A stretch of DNA of 6,694 bases from JBNLBS01 sp050303415 (GCA_050303415.1 JBNLBS010000034.1:1-6694), one strand, 5' to 3'. Positions 1 to 5,699 are shown, numbered from the stretch's first letter. A program made the numbers and translations. Notes: generated by a model from the letters alone, not told the origin.

Positions 1-145
1 AAGGCAAAATGTGCTGTGGGCGAACACCCATGGCAACATTGCAGGCGGGAAAATCGATTTGGGCAGAAAAAAATTTAGCTCAAATCTAATCTGACAAACA
101 TCTCGAAAAAACGGGTAACTGTCAGATCAAGTCTGAGTCAGTACA
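1..145 (+). mobile_element. Right end of an IS481-family insertion sequence (truncated by window edge)
   Basis: The left part encodes the last residues of a transposase (see the next entry). The following 56 bases hold a stretch at 118-138 containing CTGTCAGATCAAGTCTGAG and end in GTACA at 141-145. Read on the other strand this starts TGTACTGACTCAGACTTGAT, which matches my memory of IS481-type terminal repeats beginning with TGT. The outer boundary at 145 is inferred from that pattern. The left end is outside the window, so neither the paired inverted repeat nor a target duplication can be checked. Confidence 0.7.
3..89 (+). CDS. IS481-family DDE transposase, C-terminal 28 residues (partial)
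   Basis: The third forward frame is open from the window edge to a TAA at 87-89 and encodes a tail containing CCGRTPMATLQAGKSIWAEK and ending in NLAQI. The pattern GK-x-C-x-GRTPM-x-T-x-x-x-GK-x-x-W-x-EK is the characteristic end of IS481-type transposases, just after the integrase catalytic core. The DDE residues lie upstream of the window, so activity cannot be judged. The gene reads toward the IS end at 145, the normal arrangement. The other two forward frames also stay open this far but give no family-like sequence. Confidence 0.72.
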   Translation, partial: GKMCCGRTPMATLQAGKSIWAEKNLAQI

Positions 146-169
146 AATTAAGACAACGGAAAGGCAAAC

Positions 170-240
170 TGTACCAGTTTTGCACCAGCACACCTTCCTA
201 ATACGATTGTTTTAAGTATAAACAGGATAGGTTTGGTACA
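170..240. repeat. Inverted pair TGTACCA / TGGTACA beside a tRNA-type attachment site
   Basis: TGTACCA at 170-176 is inverted as TGGTACA at 234-240. A related TGCACCA lies at 181-187. The group sits 53-123 bases upstream of the tRNA fragment at 293. Short repeated motifs of this kind next to a tRNA 3' end are typical of arm-type binding sites for tyrosine integrases. That function is inferred from position only. Confidence 0.35.
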
Positions 241-292
241 CGCGAAGCCAACAAGTTATTGATTTACAAAGTGTTGAAAAATATTACTAGGC

Positions 293-337
293 TTTGTAAT
301 CAGCCGGTCGCGGGTTCGAGTCCCATCACCAACTCCA
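293..337 (+). other. tRNA 3' half, Thr(UGU)-like, probable attachment-site remnant
   Basis: From the anticodon loop to CCA the sequence aligns to tRNA positions 32-76: loop TTTGTAA with anticodon TGT at 295-297, variable loop CGGTC, T-loop TTCGAGT at 315-321, an acceptor strand CACCAAC at 327-333, discriminator T and CCA at 335-337. The bases before 293 cannot pair with the 3' side of the anticodon stem, and no D-arm or 5' acceptor strand (GTTGGTG expected) lies upstream, so this is not a complete gene. The T-stem also has an A-C mismatch and a G-T pair. A break at the anticodon loop is the classic crossover position of tRNA-targeting tyrosine integrases. The Thr assignment rests on the anticodon alone. 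Confidence 0.7.
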
Positions 338-346
338 TATATATAA

Positions 347-374
347 AGGCTTGTAGCGTTATTGTTATAAGCCT
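347..374 (+). terminator. Hairpin after the tRNA 3' end, weak intrinsic terminator
   Basis: AGGCTTGTA at 347-355 pairs with TATAAGCCT at 366-374 (nine pairs, one G-U) around a ten-base loop. It starts ten bases after the tRNA CCA end. The tail is CCTTTATTAT and has no clean T run, so termination would be weak. Confidence 0.4.
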
Positions 375-438
375 CCTTTATTATCTAAATTAAATATAAT
401 CGTTCATTTTATGTATGAATGATAAAACGAGTAACGTC

Positions 439-503
439 AGCCATAACCGGACCGAAAACGAAGAGCTACCACGTAGGCGCTTTTGGGGTCCACGTTTATG
501 GCT
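439..503. repeat. Long imperfect inverted repeat (65 bases)
   Basis: AGCCATAA at 439-446 is inverted exactly as TTATGGCT at 496-503. Inside it, GGACC at 449-453 is inverted as GGTCC at 487-491, separated from the outer stem by a small asymmetric internal loop (2 and 4 bases). The apical region holds a further GCTAC/GTAG mini-hairpin. There is no T run on either side, so it is not a standard terminator. It could be a small palindromic mobile element or a structured RNA. Confidence 0.5.
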
Positions 504-562
504 CTGTTAAATTTTTTAGCATCCATTCCTTTTTTTCACTTTAGTCATGTTCATTGAGCATG

Positions 563-898
563 TTACTTTTCTTCTTCTCCTACCGGTTCTGAGGCAGTAG
601 TCAGATATGCATCCATGGTATCATCTCGAAAGAAAAAATTAATTGGCTTTTCGTTTCGAAGAAGATCTATCGTATTGGCAAGCTGATCATACCGGTAGTT
701 TACGTAATAAATAGGTTTTCCACTTACATGTGTTGATTTGCTATTCTGTGGTAGTGGATTTCCTCCCGGATAGAAGTTTAAAAATGCCCATCCGTTTGGA
801 ATTCCAAGTGATATTAGTGCATCGGCACCGTTATTTCCGTTCTGTCCCCCATAGATGAACACTTTGTAAGTCGATACCCCTACAAAATTTATAGCCAT
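563..898 (-). CDS. Unrecognised small protein, 111 residues
   Basis: I do not recognise the family. The ATG at 896-898 has an AGGAG Shine-Dalgarno (complement of 905-909) six bases upstream, which fixes the start and argues for a translated gene. The protein has no signal peptide or membrane segment. It is rich in aromatic residues, glycine and asparagine in the first half (YGGQNGNNGAD near residues 16-26, FLNFYPGGNPLP near 40-51). The middle is more regular (IYYVNYRYDQLANTIDLLRN, residues 63-82), followed by FFFRDD and an acidic tail ending EPVGEEEK. This suggests a compact, mostly beta cytoplasmic domain. It stands alone between two tRNA-fragment sites, so neighbours give no functional clue. 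The overlapping frame at 831-1097 is a shadow. Confidence 0.72.
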   Translation of the reverse strand: MAINFVGVSTYKVFIYGGQNGNNGADALISLGIPNGWAFLNFYPGGNPLPQNSKSTHVSGKPIYYVNYRYDQLANTIDLLRNEKPINFFFRDDTMDAYLTTASEPVGEEEK

Positions 899-1230
899 TG
901 TCTTCTCCTGTTTTGCCTAAATTGAATGGTGTTTGTTTCAAAGAACGAACCTCCCCTAGTATGCAAAAAGTAATATGCAAAATGTAAAGATAAACAGACA
1001 ACAGATAACTCCAGATCAAATCTGTTAGAGTTAATTGTAGTTGAAAAGATTTTAAATGCACAGCCATTGACAGAAATCGCACACCCCTAATTCTCAAATG
1101 AATTCAGAAAGGAATCGTGCCGGATTTTTGCCGGGATTGGTCATGCAGAGTGATGAAAAGTCCGGCAAAATGCAATGAGCGCCCTTAAATAAGTTTATTA
1201 ATAACAATAAGTTAAAAAATAGTAGTGGCT
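899..1230. other. Gene-free stretch, probable promoter region of the 563-898 gene
   Basis: No credible coding sequence. On the minus strand a TTTACA (complement of 984-989) and CATACT-like element lie upstream of the 563-898 gene, but the spacing is 19 and the match weak. An inverted pair TGCCGGA (1118-1124) / TCCGGCA (1161-1167) with a 36-base loop lies further on. The minus-strand frame at 1094-1279 begins VGRERFERSTIALK, which is simply the tRNA-Lys 3' end translated antisense. Confidence 0.5.
960..982. promoter_or_regulatory. Direct repeat TATGCAAAA x2, 14-bp period, upstream of the 563-898 gene
   Basis: TATGCAAAA occurs at 960-968 and 974-982, with flanking TAG/TAA also partly shared. 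The repeats lie 62-84 bases upstream of the minus-strand ATG, within the likely promoter. They could be a regulator site or simply an A/T-rich promoter repeat. Confidence 0.3.
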
Positions 1231-1275
1231 TTTTTAATGCGATGGTCGAGCGTTCGAATCGCTCACGACCCACCA
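1231..1275 (+). other. tRNA-Lys(UUU) 3' half, attachment-site copy 1
   Basis: The bases align to tRNA positions 32-76: anticodon loop TTTTTAA with TTT at 1233-1235, perfect T-stem GAGCG (1248-1252) / CGCTC (1260-1264) around TTCGAAT, acceptor strand ACGACCC at 1265-1271, discriminator A and CCA at 1273-1275. ACGACCCACCA is the normal end of bacterial tRNA-Lys, whose 5' end starts GGGTCGT. No such 5' half occurs upstream and the anticodon stem cannot form, so only the 3' half is present. The 40-base block 1236-1275 recurs at 5957-5996 with one difference. It fits an attachment core with crossover in the anticodon loop. Confidence 0.8.
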
Positions 1276-1280
1276 TCAAC

Positions 1281-1466
1281 TTATTGATAAACCAGCGCTT
1301 TTGCTGGTTTTTTTATGCCTATCTCTTTCCGATATCTGGAAAACATCAACGCCGGACTTTTTTCTAAAATCTCATTTAAGAAGTCTGGAGCCAGATGGGC
1401 ATACCTATGCGTCATAGTTAAACTACTATGGCCCAAAATAAGCTGTAAAGAAAAAATATTCCCCCC
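1281..1466 (-). pseudogene. Tyrosine recombinase (integrase) C-terminal remnant, copy 1
   Basis: The frame reads GGNIFSLQLILGHSSLTMT, then HRYAHLAP and a tail to a TAA at 1281-1283. LGHSS with its catalytic His, followed about nine residues later by the RYAHL motif with the Tyr nucleophile, is the hallmark end of phage-type tyrosine recombinases. The N-terminal DNA-binding domain, the first catalytic Arg and the HxxR motif are missing, so it cannot be active. Upstream the frame continues into trmO sequence (next entry). The 3' end overlaps the tRNA-side terminator and stops six bases from the tRNA CCA end, the usual layout of an integrase reading toward its target tRNA. Confidence 0.85.
1289..1314 (+). 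terminator. Intrinsic terminator after tRNA-Lys fragment, copy 1
   Basis: AAACCAGC (1289-1296) pairs perfectly with GCTGGTTT (1303-1310) around a six-base loop and runs into a seven-T tract (1308-1314). It lies 13 bases after the tRNA CCA end and probably served the original tRNA-Lys transcript. The minus-strand integrase remnant reads through it. Confidence 0.85.
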
Positions 1467-1581
1467 TCGGAATTCGTCAAATATCTCGACCGAGCCACTC
1501 ACCCCAATCGCCCCTGTCGGCTCGCACACCCTCCAATTCGGTAAATGGCGAGTGGATTATTCCAATCGAGTTCATTTCCAT
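1461..1581 (-). pseudogene. trmO: 5' fragment of trmO, frameshifted and fused to integrase tail
   Basis: TrmO methylates N6 of threonylcarbamoyladenosine at position 37 of ANN-decoding tRNAs, notably tRNA-Thr, using SAM. Starting at the ATG 1579-1581 (AGGA about five bases upstream) the minus strand reads MEMNSIGIIHSPFTELEGV. The family signature IGIIHSPF and EGV are clear. After EGV the frame breaks and the family sequence resumes in another frame as EPTGAIGVSGSVEIFDEF then RGG, matching the family's usual QPxGAxGxxGxVEVFPEYxxGL. Loss of about five bases between the two parts would explain it. TrmO is normally over 150 residues; here it ends after about 40, at a six-G run (complement of 1461-1466), where integrase sequence takes over. 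An intact copy presumably lies elsewhere. Confidence 0.75.
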
Positions 1582-1852
1582 AGTCTTTCCTGCTCACACA
1601 CAAATATTTATTTTTCAGACAAACCGATGAAATCAATCGTTAAAATTGACAATTATTACCCCTAAAACTATGCTTAAGTTGCAATAATCGGGGTCAGTTT
1701 AAAAAATAACGCTAATACCGGCCTTTCAGGAGAACTGGACCCCATCAATTGGACAGTCCAATCGATGGGGTCCAGTTCTTTGCTTACCCTTTAAAAAATA
1801 CAACCAGCGGATGTTTCATAAATACACCCACCGGTTTTAATAATCTATACCA
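1582..1852. other. Gene-free spacer between trmO remnant and propeller gene
   Basis: A/T-rich, with no credible gene. The part just upstream of the trmO remnant may hold its old promoter, but I see no convincing -35/-10 pair. The notable element is the palindrome at 1731-1779. GGGGTCAGTTT at 1690-1700 shares the GGGGTC core of that palindrome. Confidence 0.5.
1731..1779. repeat. 49-base near-perfect palindrome
   Basis: A 16-base arm at 1731-1746 (starts AGAACTGGACC) is inverted exactly at 1764-1779. After one A-C mismatch an inner six-base arm ATTGGA (1748-1753) pairs with TCCAAT (1757-1762) around CAG. The resulting stem has 22 pairs. It sits 74 bases beyond the stop of the propeller gene. 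Neither strand has a T tract after it, so it is not a classic terminator, though it could protect the 3' end of that mRNA. A small palindromic mobile repeat is the likeliest origin. Confidence 0.75.
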
Positions 1853-2947
1853 TTAACGAACAATAAGTCCGGTGAAACCAGCCGGTAAATTTTCAATCTC
1901 CTGCATTTTGTGCAATTTACCTTTAGCCGACACTTTATAAACACCGATGGTATTATCACCACCGTTCAGTGTAAATAATATCTTGCCGTCATTACTCATA
2001 GCCATGTCTCTGGGATTTTCCGCTGTTGCAGCGATGGTTTCCAATAAACTCATATTGCCGGCTGAATCAATGGCAAAAGTTGAGATGCTTTTGGCCGGCG
2101 TGTTGGCGGTAAAGGCTATCCGCCCATTCGGTGTAGTCGTTAACCAACAGGCGGCCATTTGATTGACGGCTATTGCACCGTCGATCAACTGAGCTGAGCC
2201 ATCCGGTAAAATTTCATAGGACGAAACCGTCGCTCCGGCACCATTACCTACCCCATTTGCTTCCGATACGAAAAACTGATCATGCTTACCAAATTCGAAA
2301 CCAAACGGCGTAATTCCGGCTGATCCTATGCTATAGCGTGCTGAAGGCAAGCCATTTTCATCCACAGCAAAGGTGGTGATCGTATTGGTTCCTTTTTCCG
2401 TCACCGCCAAAGTATCTCCTTGCGGATTAAAACTGATTTGTGCGGGTGCCGTTCCGCTTGTACTTAAATATTGATGAGATCCGGGCAAAGCATATAACTT
2501 GCCGCTATACGGATCAAAACGCAGGCCTGAAATCGAATCGTCACCGGCATTGACGACATAAACCAAATTGTGATCCGCCGTGACACTGACCGGTACATCA
2601 CCGACAACTTCGGCTGTATCTAATAACTCCAATCCATCGTTGTGTACACTAAATACCGATACCTCGTCACTTCCGGCATTGACGGCAAATAAATAACGTG
2701 AATTTTTGCTCAGCGCTAAAGCACCTTGGTTTCCTAAACCACCCCCCGTACCGACACCACCGGTGAAAAATTCTCCGGCCGGCTCAAAATACCCGTCACC
2801 ATCACGTTGAAAAGCGAGCACGGAATTTTCAGAAGGATCATTACTCAAGGTATATAGCGTTTCAATTGGCGACCCTTTCGCGTAAACATGGCTGGTTAAT
2901 AAAGCAGCGCATAGACTGAGGGTTGTAAAAATTAGTTTAGCTTTCAT
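1853..2947 (-). CDS. Exported lactonase-type beta-propeller protein, 364 residues
   Basis: Residues 1-23 form a Sec signal peptide (MKAK n-region, hydrophobic core, cleavage after HVYA), so the product is periplasmic or secreted. The rest is a beta-propeller of the lactonase family (Pfam-type 7-bladed, related to 6-phosphogluconolactonase). Recurrent blade motifs are visible: YLFAVNAGSDEVSVFSV (85-101), LVYVVNAGDDSISGL (128-142), RIAFTANTPAKSISTFAI (276-293), ILFTLNGGDNTIGVYKV (323-339). An early glycine-rich loop (63-73) is unusual. Length suits the family. Export argues against a pentose-phosphate lactonase role, and the substrate is unknown. GGAGA (complement of 2954-2958) about seven bases before the ATG supports the start. 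It is divergent from the two-component operon and shares its regulatory region, so it may be a target of that system. Confidence 0.9.
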   Translation of the reverse strand: MKAKLIFTTLSLCAALLTSHVYAKGSPIETLYTLSNDPSENSVLAFQRDGDGYFEPAGEFFTGGVGTGGGLGNQGALALSKNSRYLFAVNAGSDEVSVFSVHNDGLELLDTAEVVGDVPVSVTADHNLVYVVNAGDDSISGLRFDPYSGKLYALPGSHQYLSTSGTAPAQISFNPQGDTLAVTEKGTNTITTFAVDENGLPSARYSIGSAGITPFGFEFGKHDQFFVSEANGVGNGAGATVSSYEILPDGSAQLIDGAIAVNQMAACWLTTTPNGRIAFTANTPAKSISTFAIDSAGNMSLLETIAATAENPRDMAMSNDGKILFTLNGGDNTIGVYKVSAKGKLHKMQEIENLPAGFTGLIVR

Positions 2948-3032
2948 GACAAATCTCCATTAAATGACATAGGATAGACTCATACAGTATCTTGCTGTTT
3001 GTGAGGTCGAGGTATAGTGTGCACAGAAAAAA

Positions 3033-3051
3033 ATCACGAATTCATCACGAA
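3033..3051. promoter_or_regulatory. Probable OmpR/PhoB-class operator (ATCACGAA direct repeat, 11-bp period)
   Basis: ATCACGAA occurs at 3033-3040 and identically at 3044-3051, 11 bp start to start. Two direct half-sites one helical turn apart is the standard site for a head-to-tail dimer of OmpR/PhoB winged-helix regulators, the class encoded at 3139. It lies in the intergenic region shared with the divergent propeller gene. For the plus-strand operon it sits upstream of the proposed -35. For the minus-strand gene it would overlap the -35 of a candidate promoter with -10 TATACC (complement of 3010-3015). Confidence 0.6.
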
Positions 3052-3069
3052 ACAGACAAATAAATGTCA

Positions 3070-3099
3070 TTACCGGAATTAATTGTTTGCACCTATAAT
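3070..3099 (+). promoter_or_regulatory. Candidate promoter of the two-component operon
   Basis: TATAAT at 3094-3099 is a consensus -10, 40 bases before the regulator ATG. The -35 position (about 3070-3076, TTACCG) matches poorly, as expected of a promoter that needs an activator. The direct repeat at 3033-3051 is about 20 bases further upstream. Confidence 0.5.
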
Positions 3100-3138
3100 C
3101 GAACTTGTCTCTCACCTATAAGCTCAGGGTACTAAGAC

Positions 3139-3849
3139 ATGAAACGCATACTGGTCATTGAAGACGACCCCGATATCGGCGATATGCTGGGTATTAACCT
3201 GCGTGACGAAGGCTTTGCCGTGGAAATCGCCACGGACGGTACGGCCGGACTGGAGCAAATAAAAAAACAAGCTTATGATTTATTGATTTTGGATATTATG
3301 CTGCCCGGCTTAGACGGCCTGGAAATATGCCGTGAAGTCAGACATCAAGCACATTATCAGCCCATTATTATCATTAGCGCTAAATCCACAGAGACTCAAC
3401 GTATTCTCGGTCTGGAGCTTGGCGCCGACGATTATCTGGCCAAGCCGTTTTCAATTCCGGAATTGATCGCCCGCATACGGGCTCTTTTACGCCGTGCCGA
3501 AGCGATGCACAAGGAATCTCAAGTCAAAGCCGGGACAATCACCTGTGGCCCGCTCGTTATCGACCCCGTTGGTCATGAAGCTAAACTCAACGGAGCCCCA
3601 CTGCCATTGACCTTCAAGGAGTTCGAGCTACTGCTGTTTTTTGCCCGACATCCTGGTAAGGCCTTCAACCGAATGGAATTATTGAATAATGTATGGGGCT
3701 ACAGTCATGACGGTTATGAGCATACCGTTAATTCGCATATTAATCGTTTGCGTGCCAAACTCGAACATGACCCGGCACACCCTGAATTCATTCAAACCGT
3801 CTGGGGTGTCGGTTATAAATTTACCGAAAATACGGAGCACAGATCATGA
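3139..3849 (+). CDS. OmpR-family response regulator, 236 residues
   Basis: Cytoplasmic transcription factor controlled by phosphorylation. The receiver domain (about 1-118) has the acidic pair D9/D10, phosphoacceptor D52 in LLILDIMLPG, switch residue S80 (IIIISAK), Y99 and the invariant K102 in YLAKPF. The C-terminal winged helix (about 132-230) has the family features LTFKEFELLLFFARHPG, the recognition-helix region HTVNSHINRLRAKLE and the wing TVWGVGYKF. All key residues are present and length is typical, so it should be functional. AGGG lies about nine bases before the ATG. Its TGA overlaps the kinase ATG (ATGA), indicating translational coupling with its partner kinase. I cannot assign it to a named system. 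The direct repeat upstream is a good candidate for its own binding site. Confidence 0.95.
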   Translation: MKRILVIEDDPDIGDMLGINLRDEGFAVEIATDGTAGLEQIKKQAYDLLILDIMLPGLDGLEICREVRHQAHYQPIIIISAKSTETQRILGLELGADDYLAKPFSIPELIARIRALLRRAEAMHKESQVKAGTITCGPLVIDPVGHEAKLNGAPLPLTFKEFELLLFFARHPGKAFNRMELLNNVWGYSHDGYEHTVNSHINRLRAKLEHDPAHPEFIQTVWGVGYKFTENTEHRS

Positions 3850-5321
3850 AATTCGGTTCATTATATCGACGTATCGCGCTGATTTTCGCATTTTTGTTGC
3901 TGCTGTTCGGCGGCCTGTGTGGCGGATTGGAATTGATTGCGGCAAAAAAACATCAGCAGGAGATTGTACAACGCTTGAGTCGAGGACTGGCCGAACATAT
4001 AGCCGGACACTGGGCCTTATACAAACAGGATGAATTCGATAAACAAGCGGCTGAAGAGCTTTTTCATATGTTAATGATCGTCAACCCCAGTATCGAACTG
4101 TATTTGTTGGATACGCAGGGAAAAATTCTTTCTTATAATGCTCCGCCCGGCCGAGTACAAATGGAATATGTTGACTTACAGCCGATACAAAAATTTTTGA
4201 CCGATAGCAATCTGCCCATACAGGGTGACAATCCGCGTAACCCGGAGAGTCAGGAAATCTTTAGCGCCAGCGTCTTATCGCAGAACGATCAACTGATCGG
4301 CTATTTATATATCGTATTGGCAGGTGATGAATATCATCGCCTGGCGGCAGATGTTTGGCGCGGTCATGTATTCCAGAGCGCCACATTGACCGGTTCCGGT
4401 GCGTTAATACTGACATTGGCATCCGGATTGACTTTATTTTATTTATTGACCCGGCGGTTGAATAAACTGACACAGATCATCAGCGCCTTCGATGAAACCA
4501 ATTTCACCGGCAATCTTGAAGTCGACGCCGGTATTCAACGCAGTTCGGATGAAATCGGTCGCTTGGCTACAGCATTCCTGCGTATGTCCGAGCGCATCAA
4601 AAAACAGGTCCGGCATATCAAAAACCAGGACGAAAGGCGCCGGGAAATGGTGGCCAACGTGTCCCACGATTTACGCACCCCGCTCACTTCGATGCAAGGC
4701 TATCTGGAAACGATACAACGTAAATCCGATCAGCTGACCGCTGCCGAACGTCAACAATATTTGCAAGTGGCTGTCCGCCAGAGCCGGCGAGTTGCGCATT
4801 TGGCTCAGGAATTGTTTGAATTGGCTAAATTGGAGCTGGAAGAAGTACAGCCCAATTTTGAGAGATTCTCGGTTCAGGAATTGATTCAGGATGCCGTGCA
4901 AAAATTTGCTCTGACCGCAAAAGAAAAAGGCATCAAGATTCATGTCGAATTTCGCCAGGGCTTTCCCCAAGTTTTCGGCGATATCGAGATGATCGATCGA
5001 GTGTTGAGTAATTTAATCGACAACGCCCTACGCCATACGCCGGAAGGCGGCCATATCGAACTGAGTTTAAAGCAGGATGCACAAGGTTCAGTAACCATTT
5101 GTGTCGAAGATAGTGGTATAGGCATCGACCACGAACATCTACCCGGTTTATTTGAAAGAGATTCACTGCTGCGTAAATCGCCGCGCAAACACTCCGGTGG
5201 CGGATTAGGTTTATTGATCAGCAAGCGGATCATCGAACTGCATGGCAGCACCATTGAAGCATTCAGTTCCCGCGGCAACGGTGCAAAATTTATTTTTAAT
5301 CTGCCTTTGGCTACTGTATAA
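3846..5321 (+). CDS. Transmembrane sensor histidine kinase, 491 residues
   Basis: Inner-membrane sensor that phosphorylates the upstream regulator. TM1 spans about 10-33 and TM2 about 179-202, enclosing a roughly 145-residue periplasmic sensor. That region has IELYLLDTQGKIL (83-95) and IGYLYIVLAG (151-160), suggesting a PAS/Cache-like fold; the ligand is not evident. A HAMP linker follows (about 203-256), then the dimerisation domain with phosphoacceptor H274 in NVSHDLRTPL. The ATPase domain has an N-box LSNLIDNALRH (N389, N393), G1 EDSGIGI (D422), an F-box-like LPGLFER and G2 GGGLGL (451-456). It is complete and intact. GGAG eight bases upstream and the ATGA overlap fix the start. The short reverse-strand frames inside it are shadows. 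Confidence 0.95.
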   Translation: MKFGSLYRRIALIFAFLLLLFGGLCGGLELIAAKKHQQEIVQRLSRGLAEHIAGHWALYKQDEFDKQAAEELFHMLMIVNPSIELYLLDTQGKILSYNAPPGRVQMEYVDLQPIQKFLTDSNLPIQGDNPRNPESQEIFSASVLSQNDQLIGYLYIVLAGDEYHRLAADVWRGHVFQSATLTGSGALILTLASGLTLFYLLTRRLNKLTQIISAFDETNFTGNLEVDAGIQRSSDEIGRLATAFLRMSERIKKQVRHIKNQDERRREMVANVSHDLRTPLTSMQGYLETIQRKSDQLTAAERQQYLQVAVRQSRRVAHLAQELFELAKLELEEVQPNFERFSVQELIQDAVQKFALTAKEKGIKIHVEFRQGFPQVFGDIEMIDRVLSNLIDNALRHTPEGGHIELSLKQDAQGSVTICVEDSGIGIDHEHLPGLFERDSLLRKSPRKHSGGGLGLLISKRIIELHGSTIEAFSSRGNGAKFIFNLPLATV

Positions 5322-5346
5322 AGTATTGCAGCGGATTTTATTTGTC

Positions 5347-5361
5347 ATCAGCCTGGCTGAT
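5347..5361 (+). terminator. Small hairpin after the kinase gene, weak terminator candidate
   Basis: ATCAGC (5347-5352) pairs with GCTGAT (5356-5361) around CTG, 25 bases after the kinase stop. The position is right for an operon end, but the following TAATGCATATC has no T run. Confidence 0.35.
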
Positions 5362-5536
5362 TAATGCATATCTTTTACGCCTAATATTCACAACCTACTA
5401 TATTTCTAATTTCATCCAATAATTTGGGGATTTGATTTACTGTGACCTTATAAAACTAACAAGCCGGAAAAAAGCCGAGGTCAGGTCTTGCAATCATACA
5501 TTCTTATTATCCGGCGTTCATGGCCTACTTTACAAT

Positions 5537-5629
5537 TTATTTGATCTTTGCTTTCAATGGAAAACGATCTGGATTTTCAATAATCTCCTCCGTTAAATCC
5601 ACGTCAAGGTCCGGCCAATAAAAGCGCAT
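5537..5629 (-). pseudogene. Short remnant, possibly the end of a DUF2442-like protein
   Basis: The minus strand encodes 30 residues from an ATG at 5627-5629 to a TAA at 5537-5539, beginning MRFYWPDLDVDLTEEI and ending FPLKAKIK. The WPDLDVDL motif followed by an acidic helix resembles the C-terminal part of small DUF2442-type proteins, some of which sit in toxin-antitoxin-like pairs. The frame stays open about 19 codons further upstream but shows no ribosome-binding site. It is probably the tail of a broken gene. The family assignment is tentative. Confidence 0.35.
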
Positions 5630-5685
5630 TAGAACTCTAACATATAGAGTCAAGCTATTATTATATATTCCAACTAAAGATCATA

Positions 5686-5699
5686 GAGAACAAGTTCTC
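5686..5699. repeat. 14-base palindrome GAGAAC-AA-GTTCTC
   Basis: GAGAAC (5686-5691) is inverted exactly as GTTCTC (5694-5699) around AA. The two-fold symmetry resembles a dimeric repressor site. It lies about 57 bases upstream of the minus-strand remnant at 5537-5629 and could be the operator of that lost gene. No regulator is identified. Confidence 0.35.

Larger units (their letters stand above)
1236..1466. repeat. Diverged long direct repeat, copy 1 (tRNA end + terminator + integrase tail)
   Basis: This block and 5957-6168 share the same order and orientation of tRNA-Lys 3' end, terminator hairpin and antisense integrase C-terminus. The first 40 bases differ at one site and the next 41 at five. 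The rest is diverged but alignable, including the shared ACATCAACGCCGGA and TAAAATCTC blocks. Divergence rises away from the tRNA core. Confidence 0.75.

Noticed and set aside
293..337. Complete tRNA-Thr gene
   Set aside because: No D-arm, no 5' acceptor strand and no pairing partner for the anticodon stem upstream.
546..562. CATGTTCA-T-TGAGCATG hairpin as terminator of the 563-898 gene
   Set aside because: It directly abuts the stop codon, but on the minus strand it is followed by A-rich sequence with no T run.
831..1097. Minus-strand frame of 88 codons overlapping the 563-898 gene start
   Set aside because: It covers the promoter region of that gene in another frame and its composition is not protein-like.
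1094..1279. Minus-strand frame starting VGRERFERSTIALK
   Set aside because: It is the antisense translation of the tRNA-Lys 3' half, a well-known source of false proteins. It lacks a ribosome-binding site and family-like sequence.
1315..1665. Plus-strand frame of 116 codons
   Set aside because: It is the reverse of the integrase/trmO remnants, which have clear family motifs on the other strand.
1947..2162. Plus-strand frame inside the propeller gene
   Set aside because: Shadow of a well-supported gene.
3689..4033. Plus-strand frame crossing the regulator-kinase junction
   Set aside because: Both real genes are intact in their own frames, with all catalytic motifs.
4261..5278. Several minus-strand frames inside the kinase gene
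   Set aside because: Shadows; no ribosome-binding sites and no recognisable domains.
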